Of a stretch of DNA of 64,000 nucleotides, positions 26,506 through 35,060 are shown in pieces. This stretch comes from Algoriphagus aestuariicola. Lineage in GTDB: Bacteria > Bacteroidota > Bacteroidia > Cytophagales > Cyclobacteriaceae. The position numbers and the translations under genes were made by a program. The stretch's first letter is position 1. Every line of letters begins with the position of its first letter. Location of the stretch: the NCBI RefSeq assembly GCF_017254835.1, contig NZ_JAFKCW010000003.1, positions 620,001 through 684,000 on the forward strand. The letters run 5' to 3'. The notes below the pieces were generated by a model. It saw nothing but the letters and a program-made list of their open reading frames with translations, was not told where the DNA came from and did no database searches.

Positions 26506-26712
26506 ATGATCACAAAAACATTAAAAACATTATCCTTGGCGGTATTTGCAGCTGGCTTTGCCGTAGCAACCATGGTCTCTTGCGGACCCAAAAAAGAGGA
26601 GGTTGTAGAGGAAGAAGAAACCATCGAAGAAGTCGCACCACCCGTTGAGGAGATTCCGGCGGATACCACGATGATGGACTCTACCGTAGTGGACAGCGTT
26701 GCGTCCAATTAA
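26506..26712 (+). CDS. Small acidic predicted lipoprotein
   Basis: 68 residues from the ATG at 26506 (an upstream TTG at 26470 lies inside the inverted repeat). The N-terminal segment TLSLAVFAAGFAVATMVSCG is a lipobox-bearing signal. The mature part is short, disordered and very acidic: a run of Glu (VVEEEETIEEVAPPVEE) then Asp/Thr/Ser-rich residues. No known domain. Similar tiny Glu-rich lipoproteins are common and uncharacterised in Bacteroidota. It is a monocistronic unit: a terminator on each side. Confidence 0.7.
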   Translation: MITKTLKTLSLAVFAAGFAVATMVSCGPKKEEVVEEEETIEEVAPPVEEIPADTTMMDSTVVDSVASN

Positions 26713-26731
26713 AAAAGTAATCAAAAGAATG

Positions 26732-26766
26732 AAGCCGGTGCGGGGTGACTTGCACCGGCTTTTTTG
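26732..26766 (+). terminator. Terminator after the small lipoprotein gene
   Basis: Perfect 10-bp stem AAGCCGGTGC (26732-26741) / GCACCGGCTT (26752-26761), 10-nt loop and a T-run. It lies in the convergent gap before dgt. Confidence 0.9.
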
Positions 26767-26800
26767 TCTATTCAGCTTTCCTCGCTGTGTTCAGGTACGA

Positions 26801-28147
26801 TTAAATTCCGGGAAAGGAAATCCCGTTGACTTTGCGGTAGAGATTCAGCGCATATTTGTCGGTCATGCCTGAAATGTGGTCTACCAAGGCCCTCAACATC
26901 GGGTAGGGATTAACCTCAGCACCCCAGCCTTTCATCGGAAAATCCTCCGGAAGCAGACGAAGGACGCTCTTGTCTTGGCCGGAAAACAACTCCGACTGGT
27001 AGAAATGGTGATACAGCGCTCTCGAAAAAATGGACAGTAAGCCCTCCAATACCTGAAATCCCGCAGCTTCTTTTTCCAAGACAACTTTGCTACGATAGAT
27101 TTTCTGAATTGACACCGTGGAAATGTCCGCCAACGCTTGGGCCGAGGGAATGATGTCCGTCAGGGCCTTGTCGAAGTTTCCCTTGCGCATGTTCTCCTCA
27201 TATTGCCCAAAAAGCCCCACGGTTTCCCGGATGAGCTGCCCGATTGCCATAGCCCGAAACGCCCCAAGATTCTGGGTATTCGTACGGTTTTTGAGTTTTT
27301 CCGGGTCAAACTTCCCTTTCAGAATGGGCTTTAGCAATTCCATCGTCTCTTCAAAGCTCACCAAACCCAAGGTGCAGCCGTCCTCGAGGTCGATGATACT
27401 GTAGCAGATATCATCGGCGGCCTCCACCAAAAACGCCAACGGATGCCGCATCCAAGAATCCGAGCTTGTCTTCTCAATCCCTAGCACTCCGCACATCTGC
27501 TCAAAATCTGTGAGTTGGTTGATGAAAAATCCGTATTTCTTCTGGCTTTTCCGGGCAATGTCCCGCTGTACAATCAGGCTTGGCCGCGGATATTTGGTAA
27601 AAGCTGCCAAAGTCGCATAGGTGAGCTTCAACCCAAACTGCTTGGAAACCAGCATCCTAAAACCTTGGGCATTACCCTCAAAATTGACCAAATCTGCCCA
27701 CTGGTCCATCCTGACGTGCTTTTCCCACAGCCGGCCGTCGGGGTGGAGTCTGAAAAAATCAGAAATCGCCTCTTCGCCGGAATGTCCAAATGGGGGATTT
27801 CCTATATCGTGAGCCAAGGCCGCAGCAGCGACTATGGAGCCGATGGCCGACGCCGTAACACCCTGGTTTTGAAGAATTGGGAATTTGTCTAGGAGAATTT
27901 CCCCGGCACCCTTTCCAAGGGAGCGACCTACGCTAGACACTTCAAGACTATGGGTAAGGCGCGTGTGGACAAAAGCCTGATCGGGAAGGGGAAAAACCTG
28001 GGTTTTGTCCTGTAGGTTTCGAAAGGGGGCCGAAAAAATGACCCTGTCGTAATCAATTTCAAATTCGCTTCTGGCTTTGTCCGAAGTTGCAGCTTTCTGG
28101 CTTTCTCCAAATCTTCCGTCTGCCAGAAGGTTTTCCCATTTCATCAT
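26801..28147 (-). CDS. dgt: dGTPase (deoxyguanosinetriphosphate triphosphohydrolase)
   Basis: The ATG at 28147 (MMKWENLL) is chosen, giving 448 residues; the 29 upstream in-frame residues show no conservation. HD-superfamily motifs in order: the first His in RLTHSLEVSSVGRSLG, then the His-Asp pair AALAHDIGNPPFGHSGE, and the later Asp in VEAADDICYSIIDLEDG. It hydrolyses dGTP to deoxyguanosine and triphosphate; some relatives restrict dNTP pools during phage attack. Divergent from a DUF4382 lipoprotein. Confidence 0.92.
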   Translation of the reverse strand: MMKWENLLADGRFGESQKAATSDKARSEFEIDYDRVIFSAPFRNLQDKTQVFPLPDQAFVHTRLTHSLEVSSVGRSLGKGAGEILLDKFPILQNQGVTASAIGSIVAAAALAHDIGNPPFGHSGEEAISDFFRLHPDGRLWEKHVRMDQWADLVNFEGNAQGFRMLVSKQFGLKLTYATLAAFTKYPRPSLIVQRDIARKSQKKYGFFINQLTDFEQMCGVLGIEKTSSDSWMRHPLAFLVEAADDICYSIIDLEDGCTLGLVSFEETMELLKPILKGKFDPEKLKNRTNTQNLGAFRAMAIGQLIRETVGLFGQYEENMRKGNFDKALTDIIPSAQALADISTVSIQKIYRSKVVLEKEAAGFQVLEGLLSIFSRALYHHFYQSELFSGQDKSVLRLLPEDFPMKGWGAEVNPYPMLRALVDHISGMTDKYALNLYRKVNGISFPGI

Positions 28148-28253
28148 CCCCAAAATTAGAAATCTCCTCACAATTTCTTTTGGGAAAATTTCAATCCCTG
28201 ATTTGGCATAGTTGTGGTTTAAGTTGTGGCCCAAACCAAACTATTATTACCAT

Positions 28254-29066
28254 ATGAAATTATTCAAGACCATTTTAGGACTTTTCGCCATTCTAATGTT
28301 CGCCGCTGGCTGCGAAGTATTCAACGATAGCCCTACTTCATCAGAAGCACAAGTAAATTTCCGCTTGGTAGACGCGCCTGCCGAATACGATGAAGTTTGG
28401 GTAGAAGTATTGGCCCTTAGGGTAAAATTGGATCATGAGGGTGGAGAGATGGACGAGGATGACGACTCCTGGACGGAAATCACCTACAATGGGCCTCAAA
28501 TGGTAAACCTCCTGGATCTCACCGGCGGCAATTCTATCTTGCTGGGCTCTGGGGATTTCCATGAAGGAGAAATCGATCAAATCCGATTGATTTTGGGTGA
28601 CAATAACTACCTCGTGCAGGACGGCGATGAAATCGACCTAAAGACTCCCAGCGCGCAGCAAAGCGGCTTAAAAATCAAAGTTGACCAAGAAATAAACGGA
28701 GGAGAATCCTATGATTTAGTTATCGATTTTGATGTAGCAAAATCCATCGTCACCGCGGGGAATTCAGGAAATGTGATCCTCAAACCCGTCTTGAGAGCAT
28801 ACCTTGATGAATCTCAGGGAATCCAAGGGCAAGTCTTCCCTCTTGAAGCCCATCCAATCCAGATTACCATCGAAGGACAGGGCGTCCAGATTAATACCTT
28901 TGCCGATGAAGCAGGAAACTACTCTGTGATGGGCTTAGCTCCCGGCAGCTACTCTATGACTTTCAATCCACAGGCACCCTACGTGGTAGAAACCGTCACC
29001 AACGTCCTGGTACTGGACGACGAAGTGACGACACCTGACGTGCTCACGCTGGAAGCAAAGCCATAA
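28254..29066 (+). CDS. DUF4382 lipoprotein (first of two)
   Basis: 270 residues from the ATG at 28254. Lipoprotein signal LFAILMFAAGC. The DUF4382 domain (about 30-175) has the pattern VNFRLVDAPAEYDEVWVEVLALRV, LTGGNSILLGSGDFHEGEIDQIRLIL and YDLVIDFDVAKSIV. A C-terminal transthyretin-like beta-sandwich (about 190-265) follows with GNYSVMGLAPGSYSMTF. Likely outer-membrane or surface anchored, with an unknown ligand. A clear terminator follows, but a second paralogue sits only 85 bp downstream. Confidence 0.88.
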   Translation: MKLFKTILGLFAILMFAAGCEVFNDSPTSSEAQVNFRLVDAPAEYDEVWVEVLALRVKLDHEGGEMDEDDDSWTEITYNGPQMVNLLDLTGGNSILLGSGDFHEGEIDQIRLILGDNNYLVQDGDEIDLKTPSAQQSGLKIKVDQEINGGESYDLVIDFDVAKSIVTAGNSGNVILKPVLRAYLDESQGIQGQVFPLEAHPIQITIEGQGVQINTFADEAGNYSVMGLAPGSYSMTFNPQAPYVVETVTNVLVLDDEVTTPDVLTLEAKP

Positions 29067-29068
29067 TC

Positions 29069-29099
29069 AAATTGCCGGTATATCCGGCAATTTTTCTTT
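29069..29099 (+). terminator. Terminator between the two DUF4382 genes
   Basis: Perfect arms AAATTGCCGG (29069-29078) and CCGGCAATTT (29084-29093), 5-nt loop, followed by TTCTTTC after the T-run. Confidence 0.9.
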
Positions 29100-29151
29100 C
29101 GCCTCCTTGCTATCGGAGAGGCTATGAAAAGTTTTGGGCTAAATTTAGGCC

Positions 29152-29940
29152 GTGAAGCGATTTTATTTTCTCCTACCTGTTCTTTTTGCAGTCCTAATCC
29201 TCTCCTGCAAAAGCTTTGACGAAAGTCCAAAAGCATTGGTCAACGTGCTGCTGATCGACGCGCCAGCCACCTGGGATTCGGTTATTGTCGAAATCCAGGG
29301 CGTTGAATTGGATTTTGTCCCGGACGGTCGGGACGGAACCGTCGAAAAAATCTTTCTTCCCTATGAACCAGGCGATAAGGAAGTCGACGTGTCCCAATTG
29401 GTCGGCGGCGTCGCGCTACCCGTGGCCCGGTCGGAGATTCAAATGGGAAAAATAACCGGAATCACACTCCGCTTGGGTACCGAAAATGCACTTTTTTTGG
29501 ACGAGGATCGCTATCCCCTTAGCCTCCCCGGGGGCAATGCCGATTATTCCCTTCCGCTTAGCGTTGACTTGGAGCAGGGCATATCCTACGACTTGATTTT
29601 GGATTTTGACTTGGAAAAATCCATCCAAGTCGTGAATGCCAGCCCCTTGGAATTGGATTTCAACCCTACGCTCAGCGCCTTTTCCGGTGTGGGCAGAGGG
29701 GATATCTCCGGGACCACCAGCCCCACGAGCCTAAAGCCGGTAATCTATGCCATTCAAGCAGGCGATTCGACCAGCACCCATACCAATAGCTCCGGTGGCT
29801 TTCTCTTTCGCTTGGAACCCGGTACCTACACGCTCTATCTCGATCCCAAAAACACCAGCTACGCTGACACCGTGCTCAACGTCGAAGTAAAATCCGGGAG
29901 CACAACGACCCTCGAACGAATCACCTTTGCCAGAAAATGA
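29152..29940 (+). CDS. DUF4382 lipoprotein (second of two)
   Basis: 262 residues. The start is a GTG: the ATG at 29123 is followed at once by a stop in its own frame and is not in this one. Signal and lipobox LLPVLFAVLILSC. DUF4382 domain with VNVLLIDAPATWDSVIVEIQGVEL and YDLILDFDLEKSI, then a C-terminal sandwich with GGFLFRLEPGTYTLYLDP. Same two-domain plan as the neighbour, but clearly diverged. Its stop overlaps the ribD start by four bases (ATGA), an unusual coupling of a surface lipoprotein with a cytoplasmic enzyme. Confidence 0.88.
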   Translation: MKRFYFLLPVLFAVLILSCKSFDESPKALVNVLLIDAPATWDSVIVEIQGVELDFVPDGRDGTVEKIFLPYEPGDKEVDVSQLVGGVALPVARSEIQMGKITGITLRLGTENALFLDEDRYPLSLPGGNADYSLPLSVDLEQGISYDLILDFDLEKSIQVVNASPLELDFNPTLSAFSGVGRGDISGTTSPTSLKPVIYAIQAGDSTSTHTNSSGGFLFRLEPGTYTLYLDPKNTSYADTVLNVEVKSGSTTTLERITFARK

Positions 29941-30965
29941 GCGACCGATACCAATCCTTTATGCGCCGGGCTTTGGAGCTAGCCTCTTGGGGGAAGGGCC
30001 AGGTCAGTCCCAATCCCATGGTCGGATGCGTAATAGTCCACGGGGAAAAAATCATCGGTGAGGGATATCATCAAGCTTACGGTGGACCACATGCTGAAGT
30101 CCATGCCATTAATTCGGTGCAAGATCCTCGACTACTCTCCGAGGCGACAGCCTATGTCACGCTTGAGCCTTGTGCACATTGGGGAAAAACTCCGCCCTGC
30201 GCAAATCTTTTGGTGGAAATGGGGCTGAAAAAGGTGGTAATCGCCGCTGTGGACTCCAATCCTTTAGTCGGTGGAAAAGGAATTGAGATTCTCAAAAATG
30301 CTGGCATTTCTGTCGAAACCGGCTTGCTTGAAAAAGAGGCAAGATGGCAAAACCGTCGATTTTTTACTCAAATGGAGAAGAAAAGGCCCTATGTGATCCT
30401 GAAATGGGCGCAGACCCAAGATGGTTTTGTCGCCAGAAAGGACTACAGCTCCAAGTGGATTTCTGGTTCCCTCAGCAGGCAATTGGTTCACAAGTGGAGG
30501 GCAGAGGAAGATTCCATCTTTGTGGGAAAAAACACGGCGCTACACGATGACCCCCGGCTGGACGTTAGGGACTGGGTGGGCAAAAACCCGATCCGTATTG
30601 TGCTGGACTTGCGACTCGAACTACCCCAAAACCTTCATCTATTTGACCAATCCACTCCTACGATCTGTTTCAACAGCAAGGAGTCCAAGGTGGAAAAAAA
30701 CCTGGAACTGATAAAAGTAGAAACGGAATTTACAGTTTCCGCCCTGCTTGGAGAGCTGCACTCGCGGAAGATCCAAAGTCTGATCGTGGAGGGAGGCAAC
30801 CGCGTATTGAGTCAGTTCATTTGTGCTGGTCTCTGGGATGAGGCACGGGTATTCACCAGCAAAACTAAATTTGGAGATGGTATTCCAGCCCCACATTTGA
30901 ACCAAAATCCTTCTGAAACGCTTACCATCGGCGAAAACCTTCTAAACATCTACTACAATGGCTGA
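29937..30965 (+). CDS. ribD: Bifunctional riboflavin biosynthesis protein RibD
   Basis: 342 residues. The N-terminal deaminase domain has HAEVHAI (zinc His and catalytic Glu) and EPCAHWGKTPPC (two zinc Cys). The C-terminal reductase domain has ILKWAQTQDGFVA, and LIVEGGNRVLSQFI near residue 285. RibD carries out the second and third steps from GTP to riboflavin. The start overlaps the DUF4382 gene and the 3' end overlaps msrC by 8 bp. No FMN riboswitch is seen upstream. Confidence 0.95.
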   Translation: MSDRYQSFMRRALELASWGKGQVSPNPMVGCVIVHGEKIIGEGYHQAYGGPHAEVHAINSVQDPRLLSEATAYVTLEPCAHWGKTPPCANLLVEMGLKKVVIAAVDSNPLVGGKGIEILKNAGISVETGLLEKEARWQNRRFFTQMEKKRPYVILKWAQTQDGFVARKDYSSKWISGSLSRQLVHKWRAEEDSIFVGKNTALHDDPRLDVRDWVGKNPIRIVLDLRLELPQNLHLFDQSTPTICFNSKESKVEKNLELIKVETEFTVSALLGELHSRKIQSLIVEGGNRVLSQFICAGLWDEARVFTSKTKFGDGIPAPHLNQNPSETLTIGENLLNIYYNG

Positions 30966-31440
30966 GTCTCTGTATATACCAGAAGCCGCGACCAAAGCTG
31001 AAAAATACGAAGCCGTCATCCCCCAGATCGAGGCATTGATCTCAGGCGAGCCTGACCTCTACGCCAACCTGTCCAATATCGCTGCGGCATTGCGTGAAGG
31101 ATTTGGTTTTTTTTGGGTGGGATTTTACTTGGTAAAGGGTGAGCAGCTCGTATTGGGACCCTTTCAGGGGCCTATTGCCTGCACTCGGATAAATTTCGGA
31201 AAAGGCGTCTGTGGTGCCGCGTGGAAGGAAGCCAAAACCCAACTCGTGCCCGACGTGGATGCTTTTCCAGGTCACATCGCCTGTAGCTCCTCCTCGAAGT
31301 CAGAGATCGTCGTTCCTGTTTTCAAGGAAAATGAGGTGGCAATGGTCTTGGATGTGGACAGCGATCAGCTCGCAGACTTTGACCAGACAGACCAGAAATA
31401 TCTCGAGGAGCTAATGCAAATCCTGTCTAAAACACTTTAA
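30958..31440 (+). CDS. msrC: Free methionine-(R)-sulfoxide reductase (GAF domain)
   Basis: 160 residues forming a single GAF domain. The three cysteines of fRMsr enzymes are present: in GPIACTRI, GKGVCGAAW, and GHIACSSSSKSEIVVPV. The reductase repairs free L-Met-R-sulfoxide with thioredoxin. The start is embedded in the last codons of ribD. It converges on the hydrolase gene, with TTAA supplying stop codons to both strands. Confidence 0.92.
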   Translation: MAESLYIPEAATKAEKYEAVIPQIEALISGEPDLYANLSNIAAALREGFGFFWVGFYLVKGEQLVLGPFQGPIACTRINFGKGVCGAAWKEAKTQLVPDVDAFPGHIACSSSSKSEIVVPVFKENEVAMVLDVDSDQLADFDQTDQKYLEELMQILSKTL

Positions 31441-32210
31441 TGTTTTGTGGAAGATAGGGCGAACTCGCGTATCAGTTCTAGTGTCTCCTCTCTTTTTTCG
31501 ACCATTCCCATATGTCCCACGCCTTGAAGTTCGAAGTAGTGTGTAAATACATCTTTTTGTTTCCGACTGGCCTCTATTTTAACGGCACCATCCTCGGTAC
31601 CGGCAATCAGAAGTTTAGGTCCTGAAAAATCCCTAAGCACATCCAAGCGCTCTTTTCTACCCCGCATCGCCCCAGTAAAAGCGATCAAGCCGCTTAAAGT
31701 CGAGCGTTTTCCGTCCTCTATGGCCCATGCGATTTCTTCCTTGAATTCTTCGCTACTTCCTTCCGGGAAAAGAGGCGGAACAAAGGAGGAAACAAATTTG
31801 TCCACTCCGTGCTTTTTTAGGAAAAGGATAGCCTTATTGCGGGTCGCCTTTTTGTCGGGGGAATCGGCATAGCTTGAGGAATGGAATAGCCCGACAGCCT
31901 TTAACCTACTTCCCATCAATTCCAAAAGTGCCAATGTGACGTAACCGCCAAGCGAATGGCCGATTACGATCGGTTGATGAATTTCGTTAGCATCCATCCA
32001 TTCTTCCAGGATGACGGCAACTTCCTCCAGGGAAATCTGTTCTCCGGAGATTGGCGAATCGCCAATTCCAGGCAAGTCGGGACAAATTACCCGAAAATCT
32101 TTGGCCAATTTCTCCGCAAAATCCGTCCACATTCTCGACGTTTCGCAAAACCCGTGGATGAGCACCAAAGGCTGACCCTCTCCTTTTTCGAAAAAATGTA
32201 TACTAGACAT
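31437..32210 (-). CDS. Alpha/beta-fold hydrolase
   Basis: 257 residues of canonical fold: oxyanion-side LIHGFCETSRMW, nucleophile elbow IGHSLGGYV, the acid in IAGTEDGAV, and the catalytic His in GVGHMGMVE. No signal peptide. Substrate cannot be assigned; small esters are usual in this group. Lies 11 bp downstream of dxs on the same strand. Confidence 0.9.
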   Translation of the reverse strand: MSSIHFFEKGEGQPLVLIHGFCETSRMWTDFAEKLAKDFRVICPDLPGIGDSPISGEQISLEEVAVILEEWMDANEIHQPIVIGHSLGGYVTLALLELMGSRLKAVGLFHSSSYADSPDKKATRNKAILFLKKHGVDKFVSSFVPPLFPEGSSEEFKEEIAWAIEDGKRSTLSGLIAFTGAMRGRKERLDVLRDFSGPKLLIAGTEDGAVKIEASRKQKDVFTHYFELQGVGHMGMVEKREETLELIREFALSSTKH

Positions 32211-32221
32211 TGGGAACCGAG

Positions 32222-34135
32222 TTAGATTGTTCGAGCTACTTCTGAAAGGCTTCTAACTGTCGCGGCAATTCCCTCGGGATCAAAACCACACTCTCGGTGC
32301 AGCTCAAGCTGCTCACCATGCTCAATCACCTCATCGGGGATACCCAGGCGCTTCACTTGGGCGGAATAGCCATTATCCATCATCCACTCCAGTACGGCAG
32401 AGCCAAAGCCACCCATAAGGCAGCCGTCTTCTACCGTCACGACCTTCTTGAATTTGCCGAAAACCTCATGAAGAAGCTCTTCGTCAAGTGGCTTTACAAA
32501 CCGCATGTCATAATGTGCCGGATTGAGTCCTTCTTTTGCCAAGACATTGCAAGCATCTACCGCATAGTTGCCGATATGGCCGATGGTAAGAATGGCAACA
32601 TCTTCTCCTTCCCTCACGATTCTACCCTGTCCGACAGGAATCTCGCGTAGCGGAGTCTTCCACTCTGGCATCACTCCCGCACCCCTTGGATAGCGAATGG
32701 AAAATGGCCCATTGTAAATGCTACCCGTGTACATCAGGTTTCTCAGCTCTTCCTCATTCATAGGAGCGGAAACGACAAGATTGGGCACGCAACGGAAATA
32801 CGCAATGTCATAAGCTCCGTGGTGTGTAGGTCCATCCGCTCCAGCAAATCCGGCTCGGTCCAGACATAACACCACAGGAAGATTTTGCAAGCAGACATCA
32901 TGAACGACCTGATCATAAGCCCGCTGCATAAAAGTTGAGTAGATATTGCAAAATGGCACCAAGCCCTGAGTAGCTAATCCCGCTGAGAACGTGACAGCAT
33001 GCTGTTCGGCGATTCCCACATCAAAAGCCCGCTCAGGCATCGCCTTCATCATGATATTCATGGACGATCCCGACGGCATCGCGGGAGTCACTCCCATGAT
33101 GCGGCTGTCTCGCTCGGCCAGCTCTACCAAAGTATGCCCAAACACATCCTGGTATTTTGGAGCTTGGGGACTTGTAGGCACCTTTTTGAAGATCTCCCCG
33201 GTCACCTTGTCGAAGGTTCCCGGCGCATGCCAAGTGGTTTTATTTCCTTTCTCGGCGGGCTCATATCCCTTGCCTTTCACCGTAATGCAATGAAGGATTT
33301 TTGGGCCTGGGATATCTTTGAGATCCCTGAGGATTTCGACCAAATGGTCTACGTCATGCCCATCTACAGGTCCGAAATAGCGCAGATTGAGGGATTCAAA
33401 AAGATTGCTCTGCTTCAGCACGGCAGACTTGATTGCTCCCTCTACTTTGGAGATGACCTCTTGGGCACTCGAGCCAAATTTACTCAACTTGCCGAGCATT
33501 TTCCACACTTCATCCTTCACCTTGTTGTAGGTGTGGGAGGTGGTGATGTCAGTCAGATAGTCCTTCAGAGCCCCTACGTTGGGGTCGATTGACATGCAAT
33601 TGTCGTTAAGGATGATCAGCAAGTTTGAGTCGCTAACGCCTGCATGGTTCATGGCCTCAAACGCCATCCCGCCAGTCATCGACCCATCCCCGATCACCGC
33701 CACGTGCTGGATCTTGGAGCCCTTATATTTAGAGGCAACTGCCATCCCCAGCGCAGCGGAAATGGAGGTACTGGAATGCCCTACGCCAAAGGTGTCGTAT
33801 TCGCTCTCTTTTCTTTTTGGGAAACCTGAAATGCCTCCGTATACCCTGTTTGTATGAAAATCCTTTTTTCTCCCAGTCAAGATCTTATGCCCATAAGCCT
33901 GATGTCCCACATCCCAAACGAGCTGGTCGGCAGGGGTATTGAGCACGTAATGCAAGGCCACCGTCAGCTCTACCACTCCCAGACTTGCCCCAAAGTGCCC
34001 ACCATAGACGGAGACATTATCCACGATAAACTGTCTCAGCTCTTCGCAGATCTGGACCAATTTGTCTTTGGGAAATTTCTTGAGATCCTTGGGAGTATCT
34101 ATCTGGGCTAGGAGCGGACCGGGCGTGATTTGCAT
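32222..34135 (-). CDS. dxs: 1-deoxy-D-xylulose-5-phosphate synthase
   Basis: 637 residues, full length. The ThDP-binding region includes VIGDGSMTGGMAFEAMNHAG and ILNDNCMSI. The pyrimidine-binding half has DVGIAEQHAVTFSAGLA, CLDRAGFAGADGPTHHGAYDIAYFR and a C-terminal transketolase domain. DXS starts the non-mevalonate pathway to isoprenoids from pyruvate and glyceraldehyde-3-phosphate. Divergent from scpA over 176 bp. Confidence 0.97.
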   Translation of the reverse strand: MQITPGPLLAQIDTPKDLKKFPKDKLVQICEELRQFIVDNVSVYGGHFGASLGVVELTVALHYVLNTPADQLVWDVGHQAYGHKILTGRKKDFHTNRVYGGISGFPKRKESEYDTFGVGHSSTSISAALGMAVASKYKGSKIQHVAVIGDGSMTGGMAFEAMNHAGVSDSNLLIILNDNCMSIDPNVGALKDYLTDITTSHTYNKVKDEVWKMLGKLSKFGSSAQEVISKVEGAIKSAVLKQSNLFESLNLRYFGPVDGHDVDHLVEILRDLKDIPGPKILHCITVKGKGYEPAEKGNKTTWHAPGTFDKVTGEIFKKVPTSPQAPKYQDVFGHTLVELAERDSRIMGVTPAMPSGSSMNIMMKAMPERAFDVGIAEQHAVTFSAGLATQGLVPFCNIYSTFMQRAYDQVVHDVCLQNLPVVLCLDRAGFAGADGPTHHGAYDIAYFRCVPNLVVSAPMNEEELRNLMYTGSIYNGPFSIRYPRGAGVMPEWKTPLREIPVGQGRIVREGEDVAILTIGHIGNYAVDACNVLAKEGLNPAHYDMRFVKPLDEELLHEVFGKFKKVVTVEDGCLMGGFGSAVLEWMMDNGYSAQVKRLGIPDEVIEHGEQLELHRECGFDPEGIAATVRSLSEVARTI

Positions 34136-34311
34136 TTTCTAAAGTATTGGTGTCAAAGTGGAATAACCCAAAGCGGATCAGTTTGTTTGCTCATGCTAGA
34201 AATGAGCCAGATTTACGCATTTGCTTTATTTCCAAGCATTCCCATTAAATTGCTTAATTGAATATCTTTGGCTACGAAAAGGCAAAGTTAACCAATAAAT
34301 TCCGCTAACCG

Positions 34312-35058
34312 TTGAGTTTCGAGATCAAATTACCATTGTTTGAAGGCCCCTTTGATCTGATGTTGTTTTTCATCGAGCGGGACGAGCTGGACATCTATGA
34401 CATTCCCATCTCCAAGATTACCAAGGACTTCCTTGACTATATCCATCAGCTGGAAAAAATGGAGATCGAGGTTGCGAGTGATTTCATTCTCTTTGTGGCC
34501 ACGCTCATGAAGATCAAGTCGCGCATGCTTTTGCCGCGTCCCGAGCTGAACGAAAAAGGAGAAGAGATCGACCCAAGAGAGGAGCTGGTCAGGAATCTTC
34601 TGGAATACAAAAAATACAAGTCGGTAGTCGAGGAGCTAGCCCAGATGGAGTCAGATCGACTCTCAAAGGAAAAAAGGGGCAACCTCGCAAAGGAACTAAT
34701 CGAACTTAGCAAGACGGAGGACGTAGATGCAGAGATGCAGCACGTGGATCTCTACAAGCTGCTCAAGGTGTTCCAAAAATGCATTGCCAAAATGGCTTCG
34801 CGATCCGAGGAAACCAAGCACACGGTCATCCAATATCCCTACACCATCGAGCAGCAGAAAGACTTCGTCTTGGAAAAGATCAGCTTCAAAAAACAAGTGC
34901 CTTTTACTGAGTTCATCGAATACAAACCAGACAAAATTTTCGTGATTTATACCTTTTTGGCAATTTTAGAACTTCTTCAGCTCTCTCAGGTCACGATCTT
35001 GATCGGCGAGGGATATAACAATTTTTGGGTAGAAAAGACGGAGCCAATCGCCGCCTGA
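34312..35058 (+). CDS. scpA: Segregation and condensation protein A
   Basis: 248 residues with a TTG start, forced because a TAA lies two codons upstream in the same frame and no ATG precedes conserved sequence. The N-terminal kleisin segment FEIKLPLFEGPFDLMLFFIERDELDIYDIPI and the C-terminal winged-helix motif FLAILELLQL are diagnostic. ScpA bridges SMC heads and ScpB in chromosome condensation; scpB is not in this window. Followed within 2 bp by a membrane protein gene. Confidence 0.94.
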   Translation: MSFEIKLPLFEGPFDLMLFFIERDELDIYDIPISKITKDFLDYIHQLEKMEIEVASDFILFVATLMKIKSRMLLPRPELNEKGEEIDPREELVRNLLEYKKYKSVVEELAQMESDRLSKEKRGNLAKELIELSKTEDVDAEMQHVDLYKLLKVFQKCIAKMASRSEETKHTVIQYPYTIEQQKDFVLEKISFKKQVPFTEFIEYKPDKIFVIYTFLAILELLQLSQVTILIGEGYNNFWVEKTEPIAA

Positions 35059-35060
35059 CG

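Noticed and set aside
28148-28160. TAATTTTG just ahead of dgt
   Set aside because: It matches TAnnTTTG, but lies only 3 bases from the start codon with no -33 box, so it is probably chance unless the mRNA is leaderless.
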